A stretch of DNA of 46,863 nt from a virus, in the IMG/VR virus record IMGVR_UViG_3300043409_000405, positions 1 to 46,863 of that record, one strand, 5' to 3'. This document shows positions 13,840-21,907 of the stretch, one piece after another (the stretch's first letter is position 1; each line of letters begins with the position of its first letter). Below the pieces are notes generated by a model, which searched no databases, was not told where the DNA came from, and saw only the letters and a list, made by a program, of their open reading frames with translations. The translations under genes were made by a program, and so were the position numbers.

Positions 13840-14051
13840 GCGCCCCCACCCTGAAAAGCAGCGCCACCTACGCATGGGCCGCAGTCGCAAAGAAGGATGG
13901 CAAGATTTTGCGAGATTTACGCGGACATTACGGGATATACACCCACCGCGAAGACGCAGTAGACGATTGCCCGATGTACGGGCAAATTAGGCGCGTTCGG
14001 ATTACGCTTGCTCCCATAGCTGTTCAACGTAGTACAACAAAGGAATATTAA
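13836..14051 (+). CDS. Hypothetical early protein
   Basis: ATG at 13836 overlaps the preceding stop (ATGA), with AGGGGAG upstream. The 71-residue product MSAPTLKSSATYAWAAVAKKDGKILRDLRG is basic, with a strand-type segment YAWAAVAKKDGKIL and RRVRITLAPIAV near the end. No family is recognised. It is the last gene of the GC-richer block. Confidence 0.55.
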   Translation: MSAPTLKSSATYAWAAVAKKDGKILRDLRGHYGIYTHREDAVDDCPMYGQIRRVRITLAPIAVQRSTTKEY

Positions 14052-14052
14052 G

Positions 14053-14163
14053 GTGAAAGATTATCTGCTCAAAAAAATTTACCTGTTTGCAAACAGGTTC
14101 GATGGCAAACGCGCACAGAACGTCCGAGTCTGGTGCATTGAAAATATGAAAAAAGGGAAGTAA
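14053..14163 (+). CDS. 36-residue basic microprotein
   Basis: GTG at 14053 follows AAAGGAATATTAAG. The product MKDYLLKKIYLFANRFDGKR... is strongly basic with one amphipathic helix and a VWCIENMKKGK end. The stop is directly followed by the ATG of the next gene, and its AAAGGGAAG end provides that gene's ribosome site. Coding status rests on this arrangement. Confidence 0.45.
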   Translation: MKDYLLKKIYLFANRFDGKRAQNVRVWCIENMKKGK

Positions 14164-14346
14164 ATGACTACTAAATACCAAATGATCCACAACGGAGAAT
14201 TTGATGACTATTTAGTTGAACTCACAGTACAAGACGAGGAGATCATTGAAGAACAACAGAAAGACATGTATGAAGAACTAGAGTACCCACAAAAAGGAGC
14301 TTTGGTTTATGGGAACTCCTTTTTAACTCCGTTGTCTAACAGTTAG
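14164..14346 (+). CDS. Small acidic early protein
   Basis: ATG at 14164 follows GGGAAG. The 60-residue product is very acidic (about 12-40, EFDDYLVELTVQDEEIIEEQ then KDMYEELEYPQ), with a short Gly/Leu-containing end. Strongly acidic early phage proteins may mimic DNA or bind host enzymes; there is no specific motif for that here. It is followed by the palindromic region before 14430. Confidence 0.6.
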   Translation: MTTKYQMIHNGEFDDYLVELTVQDEEIIEEQQKDMYEELEYPQKGALVYGNSFLTPLSNS

Positions 14347-14353
14347 CCACTTC

Positions 14354-14383
14354 AAGTGTTCTTAAGAACATCTAAGAACACTT
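14354..14383 (+). promoter_or_regulatory. 11-bp stem with TGTTCTTAAGAACA core
   Basis: AAGTGTTCTTA (14354-64) pairs with TAAGAACACTT (14373-83) around an 8-base loop. Alternatively the first arm and loop form the perfect 14-bp palindrome 14357-14370. A GGGG/CCCC stem follows at about 14387-14404. No T-run is present. Three half-sites of one motif suggest an operator cluster or switch between two folds. Confidence 0.5.
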
Positions 14384-14429
14384 CGAGGGGTTACATTAGT
14401 CCCCGAAACAGTTGTAAGGAGTAAGTATC

Positions 14430-14699
14430 ATGGCTGGATGCACAAAAGCTGGACGTAAGAAGAAGTCAGCACCAAATGCACGTTACATCTCAGGTAACGT
14501 ACAAGCTGTTAACAAAGCTAAAAAAGCTAAGCGAGTAGCAAAGTTCTTGGCTAAGAAAGCAGCTCGTCCTCCCTTTGCGGATGGTACTGCACGTACCAAG
14601 CGTAGGGAATCATGGCTCAAGTGGAGAGCCAATCAAACTACAAACTCTAAATACGAATCTTTCACGTTTCAAGAATTTGAAAAAGCGAAGTTCGCATAA
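14430..14699 (+). CDS. Small Lys/Ala-rich basic protein
   Basis: ATG at 14430 follows AAGGAG. The 89-residue product is highly basic (NKAKKAKRVAKFLAKKAARP, about 29-48; TKRRESWLKWRANQ, about 55-68) and likely binds nucleic acid by charge. There is no defined fold. The stop shares one base with the ATG of the next gene. An early DNA- or RNA-binding role is inferred. Confidence 0.65.
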   Translation: MAGCTKAGRKKKSAPNARYISGNVQAVNKAKKAKRVAKFLAKKAARPPFADGTARTKRRESWLKWRANQTTNSKYESFTFQEFEKAKFA

Positions 14700-14968
14700 T
14701 GGTTACTTCTAAGCAAGTTCATACTGGACTAGTAGACGTATTTTATGGTTCAGAAGGTTGGGAGTCTAACCAGTGGGTACGTTGTTCTTTTAGTGCTGAA
14801 AAAGGCTGGAAGTTCATTAGCCGTCCTACTAAAGCCCACCAACTTAAGTGGCCCATTAAACCGGATGATCGTGAAATAGAATTCGGTGCAAAGGTGGATC
14901 TCCACACAATGCTTGACACTATCCACCATCATCTGGTGAGCACCTATGGAAAACGCGGTAATAAATAA
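14699..14968 (+). CDS. Hypothetical early protein
   Basis: ATG at 14699 overlaps the preceding TAA by one base. The 89-residue product MVTSKQVHTGLVDVFYGSEGWESNQWVRCS... has two beta-type segments and a His-rich helix (HTMLDTIHHHLVSTYG) near the C-terminus. No domain is recognised. It overlaps the following gene by 23 bp. Confidence 0.6.
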   Translation: MVTSKQVHTGLVDVFYGSEGWESNQWVRCSFSAEKGWKFISRPTKAHQLKWPIKPDDREIEFGAKVDLHTMLDTIHHHLVSTYGKRGNK

Positions 14969-15185
14969 CCCGTGCCCTCCAAATTTCTCTTGGATGATTA
15001 TAGGGAAAATTGATGGGTTTCCATTCTTAGTACCTTTTCTGGTAGAAGCAGAAGCAGCCCAATATATATCTTCGTTGGATTGGGCAGCTTATAACAGAAG
15101 CTCCCTTATAGAATACGTAGTCTATAAAAATGGTACTGAAGTAGGAAAGTACAAATCCCACGAACACTCTACAACTCTTAATTGA
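14946..15185 (+). CDS. Hypothetical early protein
   Basis: ATG at 14946 lies in the 3' end of the previous gene, which carries GGTGAGCACCT upstream. The 79-residue product has a strand pair (NFSWMIIGKIDGFPFLVPFLVEAEAA, about 13-38), a helix AAQYISSLDWAAYN and a strand IEYVVYKNGTEVGKY. This looks like a small alpha/beta domain. No family is recognised. Confidence 0.6.
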   Translation: MENAVINNPCPPNFSWMIIGKIDGFPFLVPFLVEAEAAQYISSLDWAAYNRSSLIEYVVYKNGTEVGKYKSHEHSTTLN

Positions 15186-15196
15186 GGTAAATAGCT

Positions 15197-15631
15197 ATGG
15201 AAGAAAGTGAATTGTACCAAGCAGCAACAAACAGTCTAGCGTCTGACGCTAGTGCTGAAAACTGCTACTCCAAAATGGCTAAAGAAACAAAAGGCTATAT
15301 TGGAGACTTTAAAAGCTTTGAATCCGATCTCAAGTCAATTGAGACCCGGATCAAATCTGAGTATAAGATTACGTCCATGCCTAGCGCATGGCGTAGTGCC
15401 AAGAGTGTTCTGATTAAGTGTATGAAGCAGGGGATAAAGATATTTGATAATAACGATACTCTGAAAGGCAAATCTGAGCTTCAGGATGAAATAAAGGCAC
15501 TTACACCAACACCCATTGGAAACTATGGAGTAGCTCGAAATCATCTTCTGGCAGCATCTAAGATTTTTGTTATTTTAAATTTAACCGATCAAGCACTACT
15601 GAAAGCTGTTTTTGTAGATCACTTCAAATAA
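15197..15631 (+). CDS. Hypothetical protein upstream of the VWA/AAA+ pair
   Basis: ATG at 15197 follows GAGGTAAATAGCT. The 144-residue product is helical with many Lys and Ser (LYQAATNSLASDASAENCYSK; IETRIKSEYKITSMPSAWRSAKSVLIKCMKQGIKI, about 48-82; a C-terminal helix QALLKAVFVDHFK). It ends one base before the CobT-like gene, so it is probably part of the same functional set. The segment RSAKSVL..GI.. resembles short proteins found before phage VWA genes, an uncertain impression. Confidence 0.6.
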   Translation: MEESELYQAATNSLASDASAENCYSKMAKETKGYIGDFKSFESDLKSIETRIKSEYKITSMPSAWRSAKSVLIKCMKQGIKIFDNNDTLKGKSELQDEIKALTPTPIGNYGVARNHLLAASKIFVILNLTDQALLKAVFVDHFK

Positions 15632-15632
15632 C

Positions 15633-17417
15633 ATGATTACTAATTCCATAGAAGTAATGAAGTACGTTAAAGCCTCTGCCGGGAGAAGCAAACTGTCTGT
15701 TGTCTTTGAAGATGAGAATCATCCCCGGCATAATGGTTCTACTATCTTTCTACCCAAAATCACTGTTCACACTACCAAAGAACAGTTACTGGAGATGATG
15801 TCTAGTGTTGACCACGAAGTAGGTCATGATCTGGACAGTGACTTTGAGATTCTCAAAGAAAAGGGTATTGATGCTTCCAGTAGTCCCTTAGGACTGATCT
15901 GGAATCTCATAGAAGACTCAAGGGTTAACTACCTTCAAGCAATAGAGTACGAAGGTTTTAGAGAACTCTGGGAGAAAACAACACCAGCTCTTCTGGAAAA
16001 GATAGAAGTATCAACCAAGACTGCTGGGGGGGTTAACCCGCTAGTCAGAGCTATGATGAAGTGGGAAACTGAGTTGTCACGTAAGACGTTCCCGCTTTGT
16101 GCAGAACAAGTTCGAGAAATGGAAGTTGATGACAGCATTCTCAAAAAACTAATTCCTTTCTCAGACAGATTGATGGATGTCCAACGAATTAAACCCAAGG
16201 TTGCTGGTACCAAGGGTGCTTATGAGCTTGCTCGGGATATTTTCAGGGCATTAGGTGGTGATCCTGATGAAGAAGAACGCAAAGCAAAAGAAAGAATGGA
16301 AAAAGAAGAAGGAACACCCACAAAAGGAAAGGGAACACCACTAGAGCCGGGTAAAGAGAAAGGAGAGAAGGAAGGAGAAAAGACAGAAGGAGAGGCAGAA
16401 ACAGCAGAAGGAGATTGGTCTGTTGTTCGTATTACTCTTGAAGACCTGAAAGATGTTGCAGACAAACTTCTTTCATTAGATACGGTGGATCGTAAAAAGA
16501 TGTCAAAAGTAGGTTTGCTTTATGACGTTGATGTGGAAGAAACTGGTTGGTCAATGACTCCTCTAGAAAACTTTATGGTTGTGGATTACTGCAATGGAAC
16601 AACATCCCATAGTGAAGTTGCCTCTCTGCTATCTAGTGCAGACAGCGCGTGGTTCGTCGCCAGTCTAGAAGAAAAAGCCCACGTAGAGGCACAAGATAAC
16701 TTTGCAAATCAAGTTAGAAAGCTGATCCAAATACGAGCTAAATCTACCTTTGAGTACGGAGTTAAGCGGGGTAAGTTGGATTCAAGCAGGTTAAGTAGAA
16801 TTGCTCTTAGACAACCGGGTTTTAGTGAGCGTGTGTTTAAGAACAAAATAAACAACACAGTGTTAGATGCTTCAGTAAGTGTCTTGGTGGACATGAGTGG
16901 TTCAATGAGTGGTCAGAAAGTTCTTTATGCCACTCAAGCAGCGTTGTTACTTAACAACGTATTCCAAGTAATCCAAGTCCCTTTAGAAATTATTGGGTTT
17001 ACGGATTATGGTGACCGCCCAATACAGTACCTGTACAAACCATTTAGCAAACAAAAAGTACCCAGAGAACAATTGCTTGATTATTTTGCTGCCTCCTCTA
17101 ATAAAATGGCTGGAAATCCAGATGGGGATAGCATTATATGGGCTTTTGACCGTATAAAGAATAGGCCAGAAAAGAAGAAGCTGTTGATTGTGATGTCTGA
17201 TGGGCAACCTGCTGCAAGCAGATCTTCTAGGGGCCTAGGAAAATTTACTCGACAGGTAATAAAGGAAATTCAAGCCTCTAAAGTTGAAATATATGGTTTG
17301 GGGCTTTGTGATGAGTCTGTGTCAATGTTTTACACTCATCACTCGACAGTAAAAACAGCAGAAGAAATACCTCAAAAACTGCTAGAACTTATTGATAGGA
17401 AATTATTCCATGTCTGA
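15633..17417 (+). CDS. CobT/NorD-like VWA-domain protein with HEVGH motif
   Basis: The 594-residue product has three parts. At the N-terminus HEVGH (61-65), followed by NLIEDSRVNY (91-100), forms a zinc-peptidase-type HEXXH plus downstream acidic motif. A Lys/Glu-rich low-complexity linker spans about 210-260. A C-terminal VWA domain starts near 410 with the MIDAS motif DMSGS (420-424) and a later IVMSDGQPAAS. VWA proteins paired with MoxR-type ATPases remodel or metallate targets, e.g. CobT of cobaltochelatase and NorD (family knowledge). The next gene overlaps it by 8 bp and encodes that ATPase. The target here is unknown; a B12 link is speculative. Confidence 0.75.
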   Translation: MITNSIEVMKYVKASAGRSKLSVVFEDENHPRHNGSTIFLPKITVHTTKEQLLEMMSSVDHEVGHDLDSDFEILKEKGIDASSSPLGLIWNLIEDSRVNYLQAIEYEGFRELWEKTTPALLEKIEVSTKTAGGVNPLVRAMMKWETELSRKTFPLCAEQVREMEVDDSILKKLIPFSDRLMDVQRIKPKVAGTKGAYELARDIFRALGGDPDEEERKAKERMEKEEGTPTKGKGTPLEPGKEKGEKEGEKTEGEAETAEGDWSVVRITLEDLKDVADKLLSLDTVDRKKMSKVGLLYDVDVEETGWSMTPLENFMVVDYCNGTTSHSEVASLLSSADSAWFVASLEEKAHVEAQDNFANQVRKLIQIRAKSTFEYGVKRGKLDSSRLSRIALRQPGFSERVFKNKINNTVLDASVSVLVDMSGSMSGQKVLYATQAALLLNNVFQVIQVPLEIIGFTDYGDRPIQYLYKPFSKQKVPREQLLDYFAASSNKMAGNPDGDSIIWAFDRIKNRPEKKKLLIVMSDGQPAASRSSRGLGKFTRQVIKEIQASKVEIYGLGLCDESVSMFYTHHSTVKTAEEIPQKLLELIDRKLFHV

Positions 17418-18609
17418 CCTCAGTACTAAATCCCTTGGCGAACTACTTAAGGAAAAGATTATGACCTCACCAGTACCTATTACTCCTGCTCCCATTGAAG
17501 ACTTGGTTAAATCCGCAATCAAGGATGCTTTGGCTAAAAGGGCAGTAACAGAAGGAAAAGAGTTTGTACCTGATGACGCAACTATGGCTTCTTTGGAAGC
17601 TATGGAAAAGTCCTTGGTACCTCCTCCCACACTACCAGTTGTTCCCGTACACACTCTGAAAGACGGTCAAGTATGGGCTTCAGACCTCTTTAAACGAGTT
17701 ATGAGCATATCCAAGAAAGATGACTTCCCTGTCTCAATCTTCAAACCTGAGGATTTTGATGAGAAAATCAGGATGTTTATACCTAAAGTTGATCCTACTT
17801 ACGTTCTTGATAAAAAGAACAGCATCAACATCCTGAAAGCATGGGAACAGAATGACAAAACATTGCTCTATGGCCCGACAGGTGCTGGTAAGAGCAGCCT
17901 TCCACAGATGCTGTGTGCTTACGTCTGTAGGCCGTTTTTTCGTATTAACTGTACTGAAGACATGGATAGTTCAATGATCTTTGGACAGTTGACAGCTTCT
18001 GATGGTTCTACTCCTTGGGAAGATGGCCCTGTTACTGAAGCTGTAAAGTACGGTGCTGTGTTTGCTTGGGATGAGTGGGATGTTACCCCTCCGGGTATTG
18101 CAATGGGTCTCCAGTGGCTTCTGGAAGACGATGGCAAGCTCTTTTTGAAAGAGAAGCCGGGAGCTGCCAAGGACAAGTTTATTGTCCCAGATAGCAAGTT
18201 TCGTCTTATGGCTCTTGGTAACACCCAAGGTCAAGGTGACGACACTGGGCAGCATACAGGTACCAACGTACAGAACACAGCTACCATTGACCGCTTTGGT
18301 ACTACGCTCCGCATCGGCTATATGAAAGAAGATGTGGAAGTGAAGATGCTCTGTGGCAAATTTACTGATCTTGCTAAAGAAACTGTCCTTAAGCTTGTAA
18401 GGTTTGCCAATCTGGTTCGTCAAGGTTATACTACTAATCAGTTGAACCTTACCATGTCTCCAAGGTCTACTATTGGTATTTGCAAGAAGTTGTCGTATGG
18501 TCACACCATGCAAGAAGCAATCCAGCTTACCTACACAAACAAACTGGTGGAAACTCACCAAAAGGTAGCACTGGAACTGTATCGTAAAGTGTTTGGCTCG
18601 GCTGAGTAA
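17410..18609 (+). CDS. MoxR/CobS-like AAA+ ATPase
   Basis: ATG 17410 is preferred over a TTG at 17392 because AGGA lies at 17397-17400. The 399-residue protein has an N-terminal extension of about 120 residues. Then come Walker A GPTGAGKS (155-162), Walker B with AVFAWDEWD (Asp221-Glu222) and a sensor-1 region RLMALGNTQ (Asn271). Layout is that of the MoxR branch including CobS and NorQ. It overlaps the VWA gene by 8 bp, indicating a complex. CobS partners CobT and CobN in cobalt insertion; phage CobS-like genes are known, but function in phages is not settled. Primase follows 2 bp after the stop. Confidence 0.8.
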   Translation: MSDLSTKSLGELLKEKIMTSPVPITPAPIEDLVKSAIKDALAKRAVTEGKEFVPDDATMASLEAMEKSLVPPPTLPVVPVHTLKDGQVWASDLFKRVMSISKKDDFPVSIFKPEDFDEKIRMFIPKVDPTYVLDKKNSINILKAWEQNDKTLLYGPTGAGKSSLPQMLCAYVCRPFFRINCTEDMDSSMIFGQLTASDGSTPWEDGPVTEAVKYGAVFAWDEWDVTPPGIAMGLQWLLEDDGKLFLKEKPGAAKDKFIVPDSKFRLMALGNTQGQGDDTGQHTGTNVQNTATIDRFGTTLRIGYMKEDVEVKMLCGKFTDLAKETVLKLVRFANLVRQGYTTNQLNLTMSPRSTIGICKKLSYGHTMQEAIQLTYTNKLVETHQKVALELYRKVFGSAE

Positions 18610-18610
18610 C

Positions 18611-19444
18611 ATGCTCTCACGTAGCCTCATCTCCCCCATGCTCAAAGGTTTGAGTGTGGGGGATCAAATTAAGGTCAACCATGAAGGATGTACGGCTGGC
18701 CTAGACACTAAGAAACGACTCTATGTTAAGAGAGTTCCTAGTGGTGGCGTGGCGTATTGCCACCACTGCAATCAAGCTGGTTACGTTAGAGAATTAAATG
18801 TAGATGGCACCAAGCTTCGCAAATGGTTATTAGACAAGCCCGGTGGAGATATAATACGTACTTACGCCATAACACCTGTCGGACTTAGCCCTTTATTTTG
18901 GACTAACACCACAAACATTCCAGCTTTGCTCTGGTTAAAAAAGCATTACATAAATGGGCAAGAAGAAAAATATCAGTTTCTCTCAGATCTTTCTGGGAAT
19001 TTAGTGTTTAATTTGCGTTCCCGATCAGGCCTTCTTACAGGCCACCAAATAAGAAGTTTTACTGGTGGCCCTAAATACATTACTTATAATTCTATGGGTA
19101 GTGTAGATGGTTCTTGGTTTAAGTCTGCTAAACAGAAAGATACTTTAGTAATTACTGAGGATTATGTCAGTGCTTTTAGAGTTGCTGAAGATTGTCCAGA
19201 AGTCTCTTCTCTGGCGTTACTAAGAACAAGTTGCTCTAGTGCTAATATAGAGCACATAAAATCGTTTTTAAAAGTAATTATATGGCTAGATCCAGACGAA
19301 GCTGGACAAAAAGGAGCCAAAGATCTACAAAAAAGATTGGACTACCTGCTCCCATTTAAATGTATACGAGCTAACTCTAAGTTTGTTGAACCAAAACAAC
19401 TTAGCCCTACAGATCTTCCAACAGTTATTAGGAGCATATCATAG
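18611..19444 (+). CDS. DNA primase (zinc-finger plus TOPRIM)
   Basis: ATG 18611 is used; an in-frame TTG at 18593 would overlap the ATPase gene. The 277-residue product has a zinc-finger region with Cys27 and a CHHC at 50-53. A TOPRIM domain follows, with the conserved Glu in LVITEDYVSAF (Glu183) and the DxD in IIWLDPDEAG (Asp227, Asp229). This is the order of T7 gp4 primase, but the helicase is a separate downstream gene. It should synthesise RNA primers for lagging-strand replication with that helicase. Confidence 0.85.
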   Translation: MLSRSLISPMLKGLSVGDQIKVNHEGCTAGLDTKKRLYVKRVPSGGVAYCHHCNQAGYVRELNVDGTKLRKWLLDKPGGDIIRTYAITPVGLSPLFWTNTTNIPALLWLKKHYINGQEEKYQFLSDLSGNLVFNLRSRSGLLTGHQIRSFTGGPKYITYNSMGSVDGSWFKSAKQKDTLVITEDYVSAFRVAEDCPEVSSLALLRTSCSSANIEHIKSFLKVIIWLDPDEAGQKGAKDLQKRLDYLLPFKCIRANSKFVEPKQLSPTDLPTVIRSIS

Positions 19445-19455
19445 ACTTTGATGTA

Positions 19456-20706
19456 ATGTACCTGTGTGCCGAGTCTCCTGAGAATTTCAAAAGGTACCGG
19501 CATTATGTAAAAGATCATGTAGTACAGCCTGAGACTGTCCTCATTTTGGACAAGATGGGCGACTACTATACCTCCTACCCTAGCTCTACTTCTGTTGACT
19601 GGGAGGCTTTCAGTAGCTTCCTGCTTGCTACTTATGCCATCAGGTTGTCCCCCGATAAGATCAGTACTCTTCGGGGAACAATAGTTAAAATGCAGACTTT
19701 CACACCAACCATAGCCTATGAGCAGGTCATAAAGACCTTGATTGAGATGGACTCATTGGCTTTGATTTCTGAGGAATGTCTTAAGGCACGAGATGGTACT
19801 TCAGATCTAGAAGCTATTAGTGAATTAACCACAAAGGCCCTTAAAGATGTCGAACGATTTATTGATAAAAAAGACCTTTTTGTCGTTCCTGATATTTCTG
19901 GCGTTGTTGATCGCATATTGTCTACGGGATACCAGTGGAGACTTATGCCTCTTAACCGGAGCTTGGGTCTTGTTAGATCTGGTGACTTTATTATTATTGC
20001 TGCAAGAGTTGAAGTTGGAAAAACCACGTTCTTGGCTAGTGAAGTAAGCTTTATAGCTCCTCAACTCCCCAAAGATCGGCCTGTAGTCTGGGTCAACAAT
20101 GAGGAGAAGAGTGACAGCGTGTTTTTCAGGGTTGTTCAAGCTACACTAGGCAAGACAACCAAAGAGATCATGGCAGACCACACCACAGCAATGAAAGACT
20201 ATATAACAGCAATGGGTGGTGACAAGAACAAGATCCTAATCACAGACGGACACACCAACAACGTAAAGACCCTAGATGCCTTGTTTAAGGACGTTAAGCC
20301 GGGAATGATTATCTTTGATGTCTTGGACAAGGTTGATGGATTTAAGAATGACGAACGTGAAGACATCAGGTTAGGTAAGCTCTACAAGTGGGCTAGGGAT
20401 TGGGCTAGGCAGGACTGTGTGGTCATAGCAGCCAGCCAGTTGTCTGGTGAAGCTGAGATGCACAAAGACCCACCCTATATCGGTATGGATAGTCTCCGGG
20501 GTAGTAAGACAGACAAACCCGGAGAAGCTGATGCAATCATCACGCTGGGTAAATACAAAGAACCAGCCAACGATGATGAAGCAATGACAAGAACCATCAA
20601 CGTTCCTAAGAACAAGTTACCCGGCGGCGGGGCTGACCAACTGGAGTCAGAACGTCACGGACGATACTTGGTAAGAATTGATCCACTTCGAGCACGTTAT
20701 GAATAG
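19456..20706 (+). CDS. Replicative DNA helicase (DnaB/T7 gp4-like RecA fold)
   Basis: The 416-residue product has an N-terminal helical part (1-145) and a RecA-type motor. Walker A is ARVEVGKTT (183-191), with VEV where many relatives have P-S/G-x. VWVNNEEKS (about 211-219) places the catalytic Glu, Walker B is PGMIIFDVLDK with Asp288, and a late ASQLSGEAEMHK segment (about 325-335) matches the H3 region. Length fits a primase-free ring helicase. It follows the primase by 11 bp, and the two together would do what T7 gp4 does in one chain. Confidence 0.85.
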   Translation: MYLCAESPENFKRYRHYVKDHVVQPETVLILDKMGDYYTSYPSSTSVDWEAFSSFLLATYAIRLSPDKISTLRGTIVKMQTFTPTIAYEQVIKTLIEMDSLALISEECLKARDGTSDLEAISELTTKALKDVERFIDKKDLFVVPDISGVVDRILSTGYQWRLMPLNRSLGLVRSGDFIIIAARVEVGKTTFLASEVSFIAPQLPKDRPVVWVNNEEKSDSVFFRVVQATLGKTTKEIMADHTTAMKDYITAMGGDKNKILITDGHTNNVKTLDALFKDVKPGMIIFDVLDKVDGFKNDEREDIRLGKLYKWARDWARQDCVVIAASQLSGEAEMHKDPPYIGMDSLRGSKTDKPGEADAIITLGKYKEPANDDEAMTRTINVPKNKLPGGGADQLESERHGRYLVRIDPLRARYE

Positions 20707-20717
20707 GAGGAATTAAA

Positions 20718-21017
20718 ATGACCGCAGCATGGACACGGAAAGAAGGAAAAAATCCCGCTGGTGGACTTAACGCCAAGGGTCGAGCAAGTTACAAAGCCCA
20801 GACTGGTGGAACGCTCAAAGCGCCTGTAAAAGCTGGGAATAACCCACGCAGAGCCTCGTTCCTAGCAAGAATGGGCAATATGCCGGGGCCGGAAAAGAAA
20901 CCAAACGGAGAACCGACAAGGCTTTTACTGTCCCTTAAAGCGTGGGGTGCCAGTAGTAAGGCAGATGCTAGGTCTAAAGCTGCGGCAATCTCTGCAAGAA
21001 ATAAAAAACGAGGTTGA
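20718..21017 (+). CDS. DUF6321-like small basic protein
   Basis: AGGAGG precedes ATG 20718. The 99-residue product reads WTRKEGKNPAGGLNAKGRAS, then NPRRASFLARMGNMPGPEKKPNGEPTRL and ends KADARSKAAAISARNKKRG. I recognise this as a highly conserved phage and bacterial family of unknown function (DUF6321, family name from memory). It is basic with SAP-like or helical ends. It lies between helicase and a Cys-rich gene; a DNA-binding role is plausible but unproven. Confidence 0.8.
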   Translation: MTAAWTRKEGKNPAGGLNAKGRASYKAQTGGTLKAPVKAGNNPRRASFLARMGNMPGPEKKPNGEPTRLLLSLKAWGASSKADARSKAAAISARNKKRG

Positions 21018-21036
21018 AATGTCGGAGACATTTTAA

Positions 21037-21333
21037 ATGAATGAACTAGGAACAACACATTGGCCCGGCTGTGGAAACACGGGCGAGGCCAAACATTGGG
21101 GTTGTCCAAAACGAGAGGTTAAAATGACAGATGATCCAGATAAGACAGATCCTGCTGGTAGTTGGATGGGCAGACGTAACCGCATCCAATGTCTCACCTG
21201 CCTTGACATCATTGAGGCTTTTCACGAACATGACTTTAAAAACTGCAAATGTGGCAAAGTAGGTATTGATGGAGGATTTCAGGGCCATTGGAGAAGGCTT
21301 GGTGGGCAAAATAACTACAAGGAGATGCCATGA
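21037..21333 (+). CDS. Small Cys-rich protein (DUF7695-like)
   Basis: The product is 98 residues from ATG 21037 (GGAGAC upstream). An internal ATG at 21124 also has GAGAGG upstream and would give 69 residues. The C-terminal part RNRIQCLTCLDIIEAFHEHDFKNCKCGKVGIDGG (about 47-80) holds four Cys and is a recurrent small phage domain, probably zinc-binding. The first 30 residues (HWPGCGNT...HWGCPKREV) are reminiscent of separate tiny phage ORFs, so two starts or a fusion are possible. It overlaps the next gene by 4 bp. Confidence 0.7.
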   Translation: MNELGTTHWPGCGNTGEAKHWGCPKREVKMTDDPDKTDPAGSWMGRRNRIQCLTCLDIIEAFHEHDFKNCKCGKVGIDGGFQGHWRRLGGQNNYKEMP

Positions 21334-21638
21334 GCATTTGGGGTACTCAGTCCGTAGAAGATCAGCCTACCCTAACATTAAAAAGCTGGTGTGTGTTTGA
21401 TGCTGATGGCACTAAACACTTTGGAGGGTGGTGTGTAGAAAACCACGAAGGTAGGGTGTCTTCCGCTATTGTGTGTTTTGACCAAAAGACTCTGGTTGGT
21501 ACCACAGTCTCTGGTCGTAAGTACCAGCTAAAAGGCCCATCTGGTCTTTGTAGGGATGCAGATTATGTTGTATCTAAATGGGTAGATTATAATCATATAA
21601 GCAAAGCTAAACAAGTTACACTAGAGGAATTGGTATGA
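21330..21638 (+). CDS. Hypothetical protein
   Basis: ATG 21330 overlaps the preceding TGA, with AAGGAG upstream. The 102-residue product has beta-type N-terminal segments (LTLKSWCVFDADGTKHFGGWCVEN, about 15-38; SSAIVCFDQKTLVGTTVSGRKYQL) and four Cys. No family is recognised. The end overlaps the following gene by 4 bp (ATGA), showing coupled translation. Confidence 0.6.
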   Translation: MSIWGTQSVEDQPTLTLKSWCVFDADGTKHFGGWCVENHEGRVSSAIVCFDQKTLVGTTVSGRKYQLKGPSGLCRDADYVVSKWVDYNHISKAKQVTLEELV

Positions 21639-21907
21639 GTAAAGACTACACCCCACTCATTGGGAAGAAAGAACTTAAGCATGGGGCATACTACGAAGGG
21701 TTTTGTAGGAATGCTTCAATAGCCCGTTGGGATTCCAAGAAAGAGGTATACATCCATTGGAGGTCTAAGTTTGGTACAACCTTTTTGGAAGAGATCCGGT
21801 GTCCAGAGGATGATAAGAACTGGGATGTTTTTATAGCTACAAAAGAGATCCCAACTCCCACCAAAGAGATACCAATTACTGAGGTAAATGAGAATGACTC
21901 CCATTAG
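21635..21907 (+). CDS. Hypothetical protein
   Basis: ATG 21635 overlaps the preceding stop, with GAGGAATTGGT upstream. The 90-residue product contains HGAYYEGFCRNASIARWDSKKEVYIHWRSKFGTTFLEEIRCPEDD (about 16-60). I recognise this as a frequent small phage family in which H-G-x-Y-Y-x-G-x-C-R-N-A and F-x-H-W-R-x-K-F-G recur; function unknown. The tail has a short repeat KEIPTPTKEIPI. It overlaps the peptidase gene by 14 bp. Confidence 0.7.
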   Translation: MSKDYTPLIGKKELKHGAYYEGFCRNASIARWDSKKEVYIHWRSKFGTTFLEEIRCPEDDKNWDVFIATKEIPTPTKEIPITEVNENDSH

